A program made the position numbers and the translations under genes. Of a DNA stretch of 64,000 nucleotides, positions 43,107-54,311 are shown piece after piece. The stretch spans positions 96,985,152-97,049,151 of the forward strand of contig OV050030.1 in assembly GCA_920105625.2 (NCBI GenBank), given 5' to 3'. The stretch comes from Clusia tigrina. Its lineage: Eukaryota; Arthropoda; Insecta; Diptera; Clusiidae. How positions within the stretch are numbered: the first letter of the stretch is position 1; every line of letters begins with the position of its first letter. The notes beneath the pieces were generated by a model that saw only the letters and a program-made list of their open reading frames with translations, was not told the DNA's origin and searched no databases.

Positions 43107-45926
43107 TTAATTTCTAATATGTCTCTTGTGTACAATTCTTCCGCTTTCGGTGACTATTGTACAATTCCTGTTTTCTTTTACTATTTCTTCTTTAAATCGC
43201 TCTGATAATTTTGTCCCTAATCTCTTATTGATTTTAACGAAGACTGTCTGGCCTGGAATGTATTGTTGGTCGTTTTGTTTCCGTTTGTTATGATATTCTA
43301 AACTACGTTTCTGTTTTTCTTGGATTTTCTCCATATTCGACTGTCTAGTTCTGTCATAGCTACCTGGAGAAAAATCTACAGTTCTCCCAAAAAACAAATC
43401 AACAGGTTTCCTCTCAACAGTCGAGTGTATCGAATGATTATACTCGTTCACTGCTTTTTCAAGGAGTTCTTCGAAATTTCTGCATACCCCTTCGTCCTTT
43501 AAACATCTTAACAATTCAGCAAGGGTTGAATGAAATCTTTCGACTTGACCGTTTGCTTCGCTTCTGTAAGGAGGAGTAGTGAACACTTCGATGTTCAATT
43601 CATCCCTCATCATAAACAGAATAGTGGCGGAATTCAGAGACGTCTCATTATCGATGACGATAGTTTTTGGTACGCCAAAGAAGAATAGGAGTTCTCTTAG
43701 GGGTCTTCTCACATCCTCAATAGATTTTCCCGTTAACAATTTAACTTGTGCGTACTTGGTGAATTTATCCAAGGCTGTCATTACCAATTTTTTGTCTGTT
43801 GAAAATATGTCAATATGCACTACCTGGCCGGGATATGAGGGTATAGGCGTTTCCCCTAACTTCGGATCATTGGGGTGCCTATCGTATTTCTTCTTCTTCC
43901 ATGTTGAGCAAAGTTTCACTATTCTCTTTATCTTGGCAAACATGCCTGGGAAATAACACTTCTCCAAAATCTGTAATTTATTTTCCGCTGCATTTCTGTG
44001 GGCCCTGTTGTGAGTATCAATAATGACATTTTCCTGGTCATTTTCTGAGGTCACGTCCTCCACGAATTTTTGTGTGAAGCGAACCTTATAATTCAACAAG
44101 TGCAGAGGATAGATTTCCTGGATTTTACCCATTACAAATTCTGGTGCCTTTATACCATTATTCATAGAGTTGTTCAAGGATCTTTTCAATAAGGCTTCTT
44201 TTCTGATCATGCTCCCTTTCTACAATTGTATGTCTATGATACCCAGGGAATATAATTTGGAATTGATATGACGGCACTTCGTCCACACAAAGGAATATCT
44301 GATTTTTGAATGCATTTATAGGACCCTCCACGCTGGGTACCAAATTTTCCGCAGAACTTTCATGGCTATGAACGGTTCCAGTTAAAGAGTTCACATTGGT
44401 CATTGGTGTTCTAGAGAGAGCATCTGCTACCACGTTAGATTTCCCTGGTTTGTACCTAATTTCATTGTTATATTCCTCGAGAATCGCCTTCCACCTTTTC
44501 ATCTTGACATTACTATTTTTGTTACTCAGTGCATATGTTAGGGGCTGGTGGTCAGTGTAAATTATAATTCTAGCAGTTCCATATAGGTAGTTTCTGAAGA
44601 TCTGTAGGGACCATACTATAGCTAGCATCTCTCTCTCATTTGTAGCATAGTTTTCCTCCGTTTCCGACAATACTCTGGAAATAAATGCTATTGGCCTATC
44701 GTCCTGGCTAAGCACGGCTCCGAGGGCTACGTTGGAGGCATCGGTCGTTAGATGAAATTCTCGTAGTTTGGGTAAAAAAGCATAACTTCTCGAGATAATA
44801 AAGCCTCCTTTAAAGAATCCATTGCCTTCATTTCCTTACAACCGAGTACTATTTTTACTTTGCTGGACTCGGACCTGGGAATTGAACCATTTGGGCCCCT
44901 CAGCATAGCAGTTAGGGGTTTAGCTTTATCGGCATAACCCTTTATGAATCTTCTATAGTAATTGCAAAGCCCCAAAAAAGATCTTAATTGCCTCAAAGTT
45001 TTAGGGTAAGGAATTCTTACCATGGCATCCACTCTGTCCTTTATTATACTTATGCCACTCTCAGATACTTTGAAACCAAGAAATTCAACTTCTCTTTTAA
45101 AGAAGACGCATTTATCTAACTGCACTCTCATATTTGCCTCTGCCAACGTACAAAAGATTTCCTTCAAATGTTTAAAATGTGATTCTTCGTCTTTACTGAA
45201 TATAATTATGTCATCGATATAGACATAACAAGTCCTTCCGATGAAGTTTCTTAGCCTTGTGAGCTCGTACTTCCCATTGTTCACTGAGAATGCCGTTTTC
45301 TCGATGTCTTCTTGCCTGAGCGGTATTTGATGAAAACCACTTTTCAGATCAATTACCGTAAAGAATTTGTTGCCGCCCAGTTGAGATAAAACTTCCCCAA
45401 CTTCTGGTATTGGATATTTGTCTGCTACAGTAACCGCATTCAATTTTATAAAATCCACTACGACTCTGTACTTCCTCTTTCCAGATGCATCCTCTTTTTT
45501 CGGCACGACCCGTATGGGTGAATTATAGGGAGAATGAGATGGTCTTATGATCCCGTCTTTTAATAATTTGCTTATTTCTTCCTCGACAACATTTTTCAGA
45601 GCCATTGGGTAAGGATAGTTTCTTGTGTAAGTAGGCTCGTCCGTGGTTGTACGAATTTCACCCTGTACTCTCGTTGTGTAAGTTAATTTTTCATCAGGAT
45701 CTGCAAAAAGATTCTTGTGAGATTCTATGATTTTCATCATAGTTGATGTTTGGTTCTCAGAAAGGTGTTCAACTCGTATTTCCAGATTGTTCACGTCCTG
45801 CGACATATATTGGTAAATTGGTATTTTCATACCATTCGTTATTGTAAAGTAATTATCAGCTGTGTGAATGATTGCAGAAAGTTCCTTCAAGGTATCATTA
45901 CCTAGTATTGCATCAAAAGTCCGCAA
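43107..45926 (-). pseudogene. Errantivirus RT, RNase H and integrase, broken
   Basis: 45926-44748: end of protease, RT with VVDFIKLNAVTVADKYPIPE, FFTVIDLKSGFHQIPL and catalytic VYIDDIIIFSKDEE. About 24 residues expected between TRL and the YIDD box are missing without loss of frame. A frameshift near 44755 leads to RNase H (44715-44158: IIIYTDHQPLTYAL, KPGKSNVVADALSR). A second frameshift near 44165 leads to integrase (44158-43107): the zinc motif has H-H-C but its last Cys is Trp (LCSTWKKKKYDRHP). Catalytic Asp (VHIDIFSTD), Asp (VIDNETSLN) and Glu (ANGQVERFHS) are present. A GKT/chromodomain-free tail ends at 43107. Confidence 0.9.
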
Positions 45927-46165
45927 TCCAGGTAGAAGGAAAAATTTAATAGGTTCAATAGAATCACCAAATATCCTTAGTAAGGTGTGGTGTGTAATTT
46001 TAACATTGCCAGATATTGTTTTAACGCAGAAGTAGTCGCAATTTTTTTGAGGATTATTTGCCAGATCAGACTTAATATAATTCTTATTGCTACCAGTGTC
46101 CAGAAGGAATTTCAGTATTTTTCCGTTCCCCGTTCTTTTCTTAAAGTATGGTAACGAGGAACTGT
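45927..46165 (-). pseudogene. Errantivirus protease region
   Basis: Lies in the -1 frame relative to gag. KILKFLLDTGSNKNYIKSDL carries the aspartic protease active site; NCDYFCVKTISGNVKI and LRTFDAILGNDTL complete the domain. The frame is open through to RT, so the protease itself looks intact. Listed as part of a broken pol. Confidence 0.8.
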
Positions 46166-47578
46166 TTAACCAAAAAAATTAAGATCCGCATTAAGATCTT
46201 CAGTAGAAAAATCTTCCACTAGACTGTCCGAGGTTTTTACGTCCTCTCCTGAATAGTGTGTTAGTTCATTAATATATTCATTATTGGCCACATCCATGTA
46301 TTCATTTATATCCGGTACACCTCCTACAGCTCCTTCGAGTGCTTCAATTTCTTTGTCAATTTTTGGATTATCCACTTCGCTGCCTCCTCTGTTGCAATTA
46401 CCCTCTGTTCTTAAATGAAAGTTTCGTTGAGCCTTGTTGATTGGTCCTTGGAACGTACCTTCATAAGGCCTCTTATAACCATTATTGACCGGCGGTCTGT
46501 TGACATAATTTATCTGCCTAGATTGGGTGGACCGATCAATTTCCATCGGTTCCGGATTTGTAGGATATTGTTGATAATTTCGCGGATATCCTTGAGGTCT
46601 TTGATTCATGTTAGTGAACTGGTAATTTTGTTGACGGGGTTGATACTGAATATTCGGCCCATTCCTTGTCCTTGGTATGAATCGTGGTGGCAATTGTGGT
46701 CTGGTTGGAGTTCCCCCATGAGCGAGTTCAGGATAAAAAATATTTCTGGTGAATACCTGAGGATTTGGTTTGTATCCCTGCGCGTTTGGCTTAGGTATCT
46801 GCCCGTGAGCATGATGCATCCGATAAGTCATATTGTCCAATTTTAAACAGATGTGTAATGCCTGTGGCAAAGATGTGGGTTCCTTGACGCTTAATAGTCT
46901 TGGCAATTCGCCTTTCAGCCCACGCACGAAGGTATCAAGTGCTTTTTCTCTATAAGCGTTTGTCATTGAAGAAAGGCTACCTGTGTCCAGTTCAAGACAA
47001 GTTATCTTGTCCAATATTAGCGATAGGTGTTGGTACACCGCTTGATAGAATTCTGTTATGGTTTTGTGTCCTTGACACATGGTTGTCATCTGATATTCAA
47101 GTGTACCAATATCTCTCCTATCGGAGTAATGCATCATTAGACACTTTCTTATCTTGACCCAGTCTAGAGGTGTTCTGTATGAATCAAGAGCAGTGTCTGC
47201 TTCCCCAGTAATTTTTGTCCGTATTGTATGGAGAATGGCAAAATATCTTCCAGTACCTTTAATGCTTTCGAAAAGCTCCAGTACCCTTTCTACCGATTTC
47301 CGCCATGAACCGAATTCGCCCGCAATTCCCGAAAATTCTCTTAGTGATCTAACAATATCGGGAATTTTGTCCAATTCTTCGATACGAATTGCTCCTATAG
47401 GTTGATCCCCTCCTTCATCAGGGGTGTCCTGTTTGAAGTAATCCAACACTATAGTTCTAACTTCCTCCTTTTGAGCTTGAGAGAGTCCACTGGAACTAGT
47501 GCTAGGCCTCTGTGGTTGGCTCATTGTGAGGGTTCTACTTAGTCTGTCCGTAATCTCTTCGATACTGTCAACTGGCAT
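46166..47578 (-). CDS. Errantivirus Gag, intact 470 codons
   Basis: ATG at 47578, stop TAA at 46166-46168. The N-terminus is Ser/Thr-rich. The capsid part has IVRSLREFSGIAGEFGSWRK and SVERVLELFESIKGTG, with ILHTIRTKITGEADTALDSY and ALDTFVRGLKGELPRLL, typical of gypsy-group capsids. A Pro/Asn/Gln-rich nucleocapsid-like region follows (PEPMEIDRSTQSRQINYVNR), then an acidic C-terminus. There is no CCHC knuckle, as usual for errantiviruses. It is the only long undamaged gene of this element. It overlaps the protease frame through a slippery site. The product assembles particles and packages RNA. Confidence 0.9.
   Translation of the reverse strand: MPVDSIEEITDRLSRTLTMSQPQRPSTSSSGLSQAQKEEVRTIVLDYFKQDTPDEGGDQPIGAIRIEELDKIPDIVRSLREFSGIAGEFGSWRKSVERVLELFESIKGTGRYFAILHTIRTKITGEADTALDSYRTPLDWVKIRKCLMMHYSDRRDIGTLEYQMTTMCQGHKTITEFYQAVYQHLSLILDKITCLELDTGSLSSMTNAYREKALDTFVRGLKGELPRLLSVKEPTSLPQALHICLKLDNMTYRMHHAHGQIPKPNAQGYKPNPQVFTRNIFYPELAHGGTPTRPQLPPRFIPRTRNGPNIQYQPRQQNYQFTNMNQRPQGYPRNYQQYPTNPEPMEIDRSTQSRQINYVNRPPVNNGYKRPYEGTFQGPINKAQRNFHLRTEGNCNRGGSEVDNPKIDKEIEALEGAVGGVPDINEYMDVANNEYINELTHYSGEDVKTSDSLVEDFSTEDLNADLNFFG
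46172..46178 (-). promoter_or_regulatory. Candidate -1 ribosomal frameshift site (U7)
   Basis: In the gag frame the last codons are AAT TTT TTT GGT TAA. The heptamer T-TTT-TTT fits the X-XXY-YYZ slippery rule, and slipping by -1 enters the open protease/RT frame with no intervening stop. Confidence 0.7.
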
Positions 47579-48255
47579 ACTCTTTTAACAATATTTTTTC
47601 GGAACCTTTTCACAAAAAAAGGAAAGGAATAGGATGGACTAAGGAACGTTTTGTTTCGCGAATAAATATAAAATAGCAATCAATATGTAATCTTACAATC
47701 TGCCACTCACCTAACAATCACCATGACTTTTTTTGCACTGATGCCGTTGATGCTGTTTGCTTCGTATGAATTTTTTCTTTCGAAAGTTACAATTTCACTA
47801 TACTTTTTTTAACAACTTTTTTCCAATTTCTTCTTATTAATTTTTTTATATATTTTTCTTATTAATTTTCGGTTTTTTCTTAAGCTCAAACAAATTTTTT
47901 CAATTTCAGTTTTTTTTCTTTTTAATAATAATTTCTTAATATTTCTTCACATTTATCATTTATTTTTAATTTTAATTTTTATTTACTAATTCTTTTTTTT
48001 TTCAATGATAGTTTCTTTTAATTTCTTCACACTTATTTATGTTTAATTTTCCTTTTCATTTAATAATTCTTTCTTTCAATGATAATTTCTTTTAATTTCT
48101 TCACACTTATAATTTATTTTTAATTTTCCTTTTCATTTAATAATTCTTTTGTCAATGATAATTTCTTTTAATTTCTTCACACTTATAACTTATTTTTAAT
48201 CTTCTTTTTTTCTAAATAATATTTAATTCTTTTCCTTTTAATAATAATTTCTTTC
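47579..48255 (-). other. Errantivirus leader, gag-proximal part, with tandem repeats
   Basis: T-rich on the plus strand. Units of 74-76 bp beginning CAATGATAATTTCTTTTAAT start at 48003, 48077 and 48153, with a more diverged copy to the left (about 47930). The BEL element interrupts the leader at 48256. No long frame. Confidence 0.75.
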
Positions 48256-48609
48256 TGTTCGCTCCGAATCCTAACGTTCAGGTGGCTTCCGCCTGGTACC
48301 TGGGGCGCCATGTTGTCGGCCTATCTCTGCGTTCCATTGTTCGGTACGGTGCGAAAGCACGTGTTGTGCAGTGGAGAGCGAGAGAACAGTCGAGGCAGGT
48401 GCATATCGTATTTGTGCGGAAGCCATCTTTAACTGTTGGTATATTTTGGCGCGGGGCTACGAAGCAGCGGCAGCTGCTCTCTTTGCGCCGTTTTCAGTCT
48501 GTTCTGGAGTTGCGGCAAGTGCGGATCGGCAACAAATAGTTAATATTTAAAATACGTTATATATGTTAAAAATCTTAAAAAAAAAAAATTATTCATTCTG
48601 AGCACAACA
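48256..48609 (+). repeat. 5' LTR of the BEL element
   Basis: 354 bp, starting TGTTCGCTCCGAATCC and ending GAGCACAACA. It differs from the 3' LTR by about four substitutions, plus variation in an A-rich stretch near its end. Confidence 0.95.
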
Positions 48610-48612
48610 TTT

Positions 48613-48630
48613 TGGTCCTTCGAGCCGGAT
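48613..48630 (+). other. Primer binding site of the BEL element
   Basis: TGGTCCTTCGAGCCGGAT three bases after the LTR. The form fits pairing with a tRNA 3' CCA end and T-arm; I did not identify the tRNA. Confidence 0.7.
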
Positions 48631-49080
48631 AAGAATCCGGTTTTTGGTAAGTGTCGATTGTTTTAATCGAATTAAAAATATTATTATTATAAATTAATAA
48701 TAATTTAAATTTGATTTATACACAAATTGATTATTTTTTGTGTTTCGGTTGGGTTTGCCGTGCGTTGGGGTGTTTGTGCTCTGTCGGCGCTGATGACTAT
48801 TAAAACTATTGCGCTGTTGTTGTCTTCGCTGCATTATCGCCGTTTTTAGGTACTGGTGGCTAATGCAGAAAGCAGAATAAGAAAAGTAGGTCAGTGGCTC
48901 GTGCGATCAGCTGCTGTCTCTATTTCTTTTGTGAAGCAGGGCCGGTTACGGGTAGCAATTGGTTTCCTGAACATTGTGGGCCCTTCTGTCGCAGTGCGTT
49001 TAAACGATAAGTGTTGGGCGTGGTTTCAGTGCGGTTGCGTTCGGAGGTGCATATAAGCCAATATTGAGCTGCGTTCGCAG
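48631..49080 (+). other. BEL leader
   Basis: Noncoding leader between the primer site and gag. The ATG at 48856 opens only a short 66-codon frame with no family resemblance. Confidence 0.5.
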
Positions 49081-49098
49081 GCGCATAAGTTCCGCAAA

Positions 49099-50135
49099 AT
49101 GGTGGACTCGTATATTTCGGCGGCAGATGAACTTCTGATGTTCATAAGTCCATTATATCACTTCAACTTGATGAAGCAGAATTGGATGCTCGGGGGGCTT
49201 CGCTTAAAACGGGAAAAATAACTGCCATGTCCGAGGCGCGGGTCATGAAAGACGGTGAATCACTGTTAGAGTAAATCGGACAGCGGTTCGAGTCAAGTTT
49301 TGATACTTGTAAGCGGGGTCGTATTTTGATCGCGGAAGTGAGACAACGTTTAGAGCAGGCAACTCCCGTTCCTACTACAGGGGAGCCATTTTAATCATTG
49401 CTGTGCGCCATCCACGTACCCCCTTGTGATATCCCTGCCTTTGAAGGGAGTTATGATGCATGGCCAACGTTCCGTGACATGTTTACAGCACTATTCATTA
49501 ACAACACGCGGCTGTCTAATGCGGAGAAATTCTACCATTTGTCCCTTAAGACCCGGGGAGAACCACATGAAATTGTCTCCAAAATTCCAATTACTGAGGC
49601 GGGTTTTCAGCAAGTGTGGGAAAACTTACTGGAGCGCTACAACAACAAGCGCATCCAGATCAACAGCCAATTGAAGACACTGTTGGGCCTTGACCCGGTT
49701 AGAAGAGAAGATGGTGGGAAAATTAAACGCCTACAGCGTGAGATCGGTAACTGTATCGCTGCACTGACATCTTACGGCATCGACGTTGCGAGTTGGGATG
49801 CCATTTTAGTATACTTGTGCTCCATGCGGCTGCCTGAGCTCACACTGTCCCTGTGGGAACAGACCATGGGGGGCCGCGCAGATATTCCAGAATGGAAGGC
49901 GATGGATGACTTCTTGTCATTGCGGTTTCATACACTCGAGGCGATTTCGGATCTCCGGTCGCAAGGCTCCAGTTCATCACAAATAAGGGTTCAGCCGAAT
50001 CAACCGCGAACAGCACGGGTGCAAACCCATCCAGTAAGTGTTACCCCGGAAGGGTGCAAAGTGTGCAGGCGGTCTGCACACTCGGTGTGAAATTGTCCTG
50101 CGTTCCATTCCGCCACCGTATCAGCTCGGTGGGGC
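49099..50135 (+). pseudogene. BEL Gag
   Basis: From ATG 49099 an N-terminal region is read in broken frames. 49398-50090 is a 230-codon frame with the Pao-type capsid: FEGSYDAWPTFRDMFTALFI, LSNAEKFYHLSLKTRGEPHE, YNNKRIQINSQLKTLLGL, EIGNCIAALTSYGIDVASWD. A TGA at 50088-50090 interrupts it just after the first zinc-knuckle half (CKVCRRSAHSV). The same frame continues into VRKHGLCVNCLSASHRVANC. Gag and pol are therefore one long frame broken by single stops, as usual for BEL. The product would form the particle and bind RNA. Confidence 0.85.
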
Positions 50136-51660
50136 TTGGTGCGCAAACACGGGTTGTGTGTGAATTGCTTGTCAGCTTCACATAGAGTGGCAAATTGCCC
50201 CAGCTCCTTTTCGTGCTCCACCTGTCGGGAGCGGCACCACACTCTGCTGCATACGGACTCGCCACGGGGTCGTCCAACCGCTGCGACGCTAAACCCACCA
50301 TCCACATCGGGGAGGGGACGCTCCAATTCAAATGGACGCTCCTCCCTGGTCCATCCACCCGTACCCAAGTCTTCTTACCACACTGCGCAGGTATCGCGTC
50401 CGGCAGATAGGGCGGGGCCGAGTCCAAGTCATCCAAGCCTCTCCAATCGTGTTATCTTGGGTACGGCCTTAGTCACGATAAAACATCAAGGAGTATGGTA
50501 CACAGCCCGGGCTCTGATAGATTCTGGTTCTGAGGGGTCCTTTGTTTCGGACCGCCTCCAAAAGCGCCTTAAGCTGCCGGCGCGCTCAGTACATGCCCAG
50601 GTATCGGGGGTCAGCAATACCCTTGCTGGCACCGTTACCAAAGCATGTCATAACACCATCGGGTCGCGGTACGATGCCACTGTGCGTCTCCAAGTATCGG
50701 CTTTGGTGTTGCCTACCCTGACAGGTGAACTGCCGCCGCTCCTATTGAGTAAAGGAGAGCAACACAAACTGAGACATTTCAGGTTAGCCGATTCAAGCAC
50801 TTCACACTCCACCCAAGTCGATTTGTTAATCGGAGGGGATCTTTACCCTCAGGTCTTGCTTGATGGGTTGCGGCGCAACCTGGTGGGGTCACTAATTGCC
50901 CAAGAAACGGTATTCGGCTGGATCCTTACAGGGCCTCTGCCGGATAAACGGATATCCACTTTCACAACTCGCGTGCAAGTGTCTGAAACTGCATCGCTCG
51001 ACCACCTTCTACGACAGTTCTGGGAAATGGAACAGCCTCCGCAAGATCGAAAGCTGTCCCAGACTGATCAAGACTGCCTTAATTTGTACTCCCAGACTAC
51101 TCGTCGGGATGCTACGGGGCGATACATAGTCTCTCTGCCGTTCAAACAAGGGTTTGTTCCGGAGAAGTCTCTAGGAGCGTCGCGCTATATTGCCCTTCGG
51201 CAATTTGAGCGCAATGAGTCCCGGCTGGTAAAGAGCCCGGCTGATAAGCGAATTAAATCACATGCGCAAGGTTCCACCGCCGTCAGTAACTCCTGTGCCT
51301 CATTATTACTTGCCACATCATGCAGTAATTAAGCCAGAGAGTACAACCACCAAACTTCGCGTGGTGTTCAATGACTCACAGGCGACTTCCAACACGGTCA
51401 GCTTGAATGATGTGTTACACACAGGGCCAGTGTTACAAGCCGATCTGACCCGGCTAATAATCCAGTGGCGTATGTTTCGCTATGTCCTGAACGGGGATAT
51501 ACAAAAGATGTATCGTCAGATTCTGGTTGAGCCAAGCCAGGCATCATACCAGAGAATTGTGTTTAGGGAATCTCCCGACAGCGATATCTCTGACTATGAA
51601 TTGAAAAGGTCACCTTCGGGGTGAATTGTGCTCCTTATCTTGCAATAAGGACACTTTTGC
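50136..51660 (+). pseudogene. BEL zinc knuckles, protease and RT start
   Basis: 50136-51332 is a 398-codon frame: CVNCLSASHRVANC and CSTCRERHHTLLH (zinc knuckles), a Pro/Ser-rich hinge, the protease with ARALIDSGSEGSFVSDRL (active Asp) and LLIGGDLYPQVL, then the DUF1758-like region into LPFKQGFVPEKSLGAS. A frameshift at about 51270 leads to 51262-51624, the RT fingers and palm A: YLPHHAVIKPESTTTKLRVV, FNDSQATSNTVSLNDVLHTG, MFRYVLNGDIQKMYRQILVE. Another break follows at about 51620. Confidence 0.85.
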
Positions 51661-53365
51661 AATTGGCAGACGAGCAGGTTCCCATTGGCTTCTCAGGTGC
51701 TACGTAATTCGATGTACGTGGATGATGCTCTAGTGGGTACACATGATATTGCTACTGCCATTCGCACTAGGGATGAGCTGATTGAGAGCTTGGATTCAGC
51801 CGGGTTCTAAATGCGAAAATGGGCAGCAAATTCTCCAGAAATTTTATCCGGTTTGCCTCCAGGAAATCTGCTTAGGGAAGATTTTCTCCAATTCGAGGAG
51901 ACCAGCACCACTCGCACTTTGGGCATTCGATGGAATGCGCGGGGGGATTGGTTTTGTTTCCACGTGGCAGCTTAGCCAATCGTTGCCGTATACACCAAAC
52001 GTAAGGCCCTGTCGGTCATCGCACAGCTGTTTGACCCAGCGGGATGGTTGACTCCTATTGTCATCTCCGCTAAGATCTTGACGCAACGGATATGGTTGGA
52101 TCAAATAGGTTGGGACTAGCAACTTACTCCTACCACTTTAACAAGGTGGACACACTTCTTATCACAGTATCAGGCAATCTCCCAAGTACGCGTGCCTCGC
52201 TGGGTACGATCTGCACCTGATCGCGATATTGAGTTCCACACCTTCTGTGATGCTTCTCAGCTAGCATATACCTGCAGCCCTTTACGTTCGGTGTAAAGGT
52301 GAAAATTCCATCTCTACCCATTTGCTAGTGGCGAAATCGCGGGTGGCCCCATTGAGAACTATCTCTCTTCCACGTTTAGAACTATGTGGGGCAACACTTT
52401 TAGCAGAGCTGATTTTCCCTCTTAAACCTCTATTAAATATTTCAGATGACAACTTGTTTTGTTGGTCCGACTCTACGATTGTGTTGGCATGGCTGCGAAA
52501 GCCACCCCACGTGTGGAAAGTCTTCGTGGCGAATCGAGTCACTGCCATTACCAGCAAAGGAGGTGTGAACAACTGGCGTCATGTCCGCTCAGAAGATAAC
52601 CCAGCAGATTTAGCTAGCCGTGGTGTGGTACCTGATGCACTACTCCACAACAAGCTCTGGTGGGAAGGCCCGGCCTGGCTGCAGCAAGAGTGGAAACGGT
52701 GGCCGCCTCCGTTGGACGAAAACGTGTTAGCAACCGATGAAGAGCAACGACCTGCAAAGTGTCATGTAGTATATGTGTCCTCTGCGGACGACCCAATGTT
52801 GCGCTTCTCCTCATTTTCTAGGGCCCTCCGAGTGTTGAGTTTCGTGCGCCGCTTTATGCGCCACTGTTCGGTGAAACATCGGGACACGACTCCTGACAGG
52901 GGGTCCCCGCTTACTCGGGGAGAAATCGCTGAATTGACCACTTGCCTTATTGTGCTCGCGCAGAAAATGTATTTCCCAAAAGAATACAGCGCACTTGTGA
53001 CACGGGAGCCGATATCCAGCTCCAGTTCGCTTTTGGCTCTGAATCCGTGCGTGCACTCCGATGGTACTCTGCGCGTAAATGGTCGGTTGGCGCTCACTAC
53101 ACATTTGCCATTTTCGGAGAGACACCCGATCATTCTGCCATACTATGGTCATTTGACTCGTCTAATAGTGAAGTTCATCCATCAGGTGTCCCTACACGGG
53201 GGGAATCAACTAATGCTGCGGCTAATCCGGACCCAATATTGGATTCCAAAAGCGAAAACGCTCATTAAAAGCACAATTCTCCAATGTAAGACAAGTATTC
53301 TGTGGAAGAAGCGTCGACAACAGCAGCTCATGGCAGCTCTTCCGGTTGAACGTACCACGTGTTGA
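51661..53365 (+). pseudogene. BEL RT palm, RNase H and integrase N-terminus
   Basis: 51700-51800 gives SMYVDDALVG, with the intact Y-V-D-D catalytic box, and the helix after it. Several stops and frameshifts follow to 52320. 52322-53365 is a 347-codon frame: PRLELCGATLLAEL and FCWSDSTIVLAWLRKPPHVW (RNase H with Asp), HVRSEDNPADLASRG, then LVKFIHQVSLHGGNQLMLRL and IRTQYWIPKAKTLIKSTILQ, the His-His-Cys-Cys zone of integrase. It stops just after that at 53363-53365. Confidence 0.85.
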
Positions 53366-54311
53366 CGTCCTTTTACTAATACTGGAGTTGATTTCGCGGG
53401 GCCGTTTGATATCAAGCACTATAAGGGGCGGGCATGCCACGTTACGAAGGGGTATGTCTGCATCTTTGTATGCTTCGCTACGAGAGCAGTTCACCTTGAG
53501 GCGACTACCGATTTGAGTACTCCTGCCTTCCTTGCGGCATTGTCTCGGTTTATCGCCCGCCGGGGATGTCCTTTGAAAATGCACTCGGAAATTGGTCGGA
53601 ACTTTGTGGGCGCGGAAAAGGCGTTGAGGCTTGATTTCCAGCGGGTGCTCCGCGAAATCCGTGACCGAACCGTGGTGGGTCACTTTCATACTCAGATCGA
53701 GTGGGATTTTAATCCCCCCCATGCTCCACATATGGGGGGGCCTTTGGGAAGCAGCGGTCAAGAGCTTCAAGCACCATTTCAAGCGCATGGCAGGGCAACT
53801 TAAATACACGTTTGAAGAATTTGTGACTCTCTTAGCGCGCATCGAGGCGTGTCTTAATTCTAGGCCTATCAGCGCTCTGTCTGAGGACCCCACGGATCTC
53901 CAAGCGCTGACGCCTGGTCATTTCTTGGTGGGTGCGCCACTGTTGGCACCAGCTGAGCCTCCGGATACAACACCCTTTCTCTCAATTTTGAACCGATGGC
54001 AAAAACTGAAGGCGCTGGCCCATCAATTCAGCGTCGGGTGGAAAAACGAATATCTTCTCGAGTGTCAACGGCGGAGTAAGTGGCGGACGGCTCAAGTGAA
54101 TGTCAAGGTGGGTGAGTTAGTGGTTGTGCGGGAAGACAACCTAGCGCCTCAAGAATGGCGGCTGGGCAGGGTCACCGATACGCACCCTGGTCCTGATGGA
54201 AAAGTGCGTGTTGTGGATGTGCGGACCGCACGTGGAATGCTAACCCGACCTATCACGAAGGTGGTGATCCTACCGGGAGAAGAGCCGCCTCCTACCAGCG
54301 GAGGGGTATAA
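53366..54311 (+). pseudogene. BEL integrase core and C-terminus
   Basis: 53390-53800: TGVDFAGPFDIKHY (first catalytic Asp), FATRAVHLEATTDLSTPAFL, then KMHSEIGRNFVGA, where the usual second catalytic Asp is Glu and the following residues are altered. A frameshift near 53720 leads to 53725-54311: GGLWEAAVKSFKHHFKRMAG (catalytic Glu), LLARIEACLNSRPISALSED, LTPGHFLVGAPL, NRWQKLKALAHQF and the C-terminal VKVGELVVVREDNLAPQEWR. With the Asp substitution and frameshift, this copy cannot integrate. Confidence 0.85.

Noticed and set aside
48282..48539. 85-codon and 94-codon frames repeated at 48282 and 54891
   Set aside because: They lie in the two BEL LTRs and are open only because the LTR is GC-rich.
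49999..50436. Minus-strand frames of 122-131 codons
   Set aside because: Antisense to the BEL zinc-knuckle region; no independent features.
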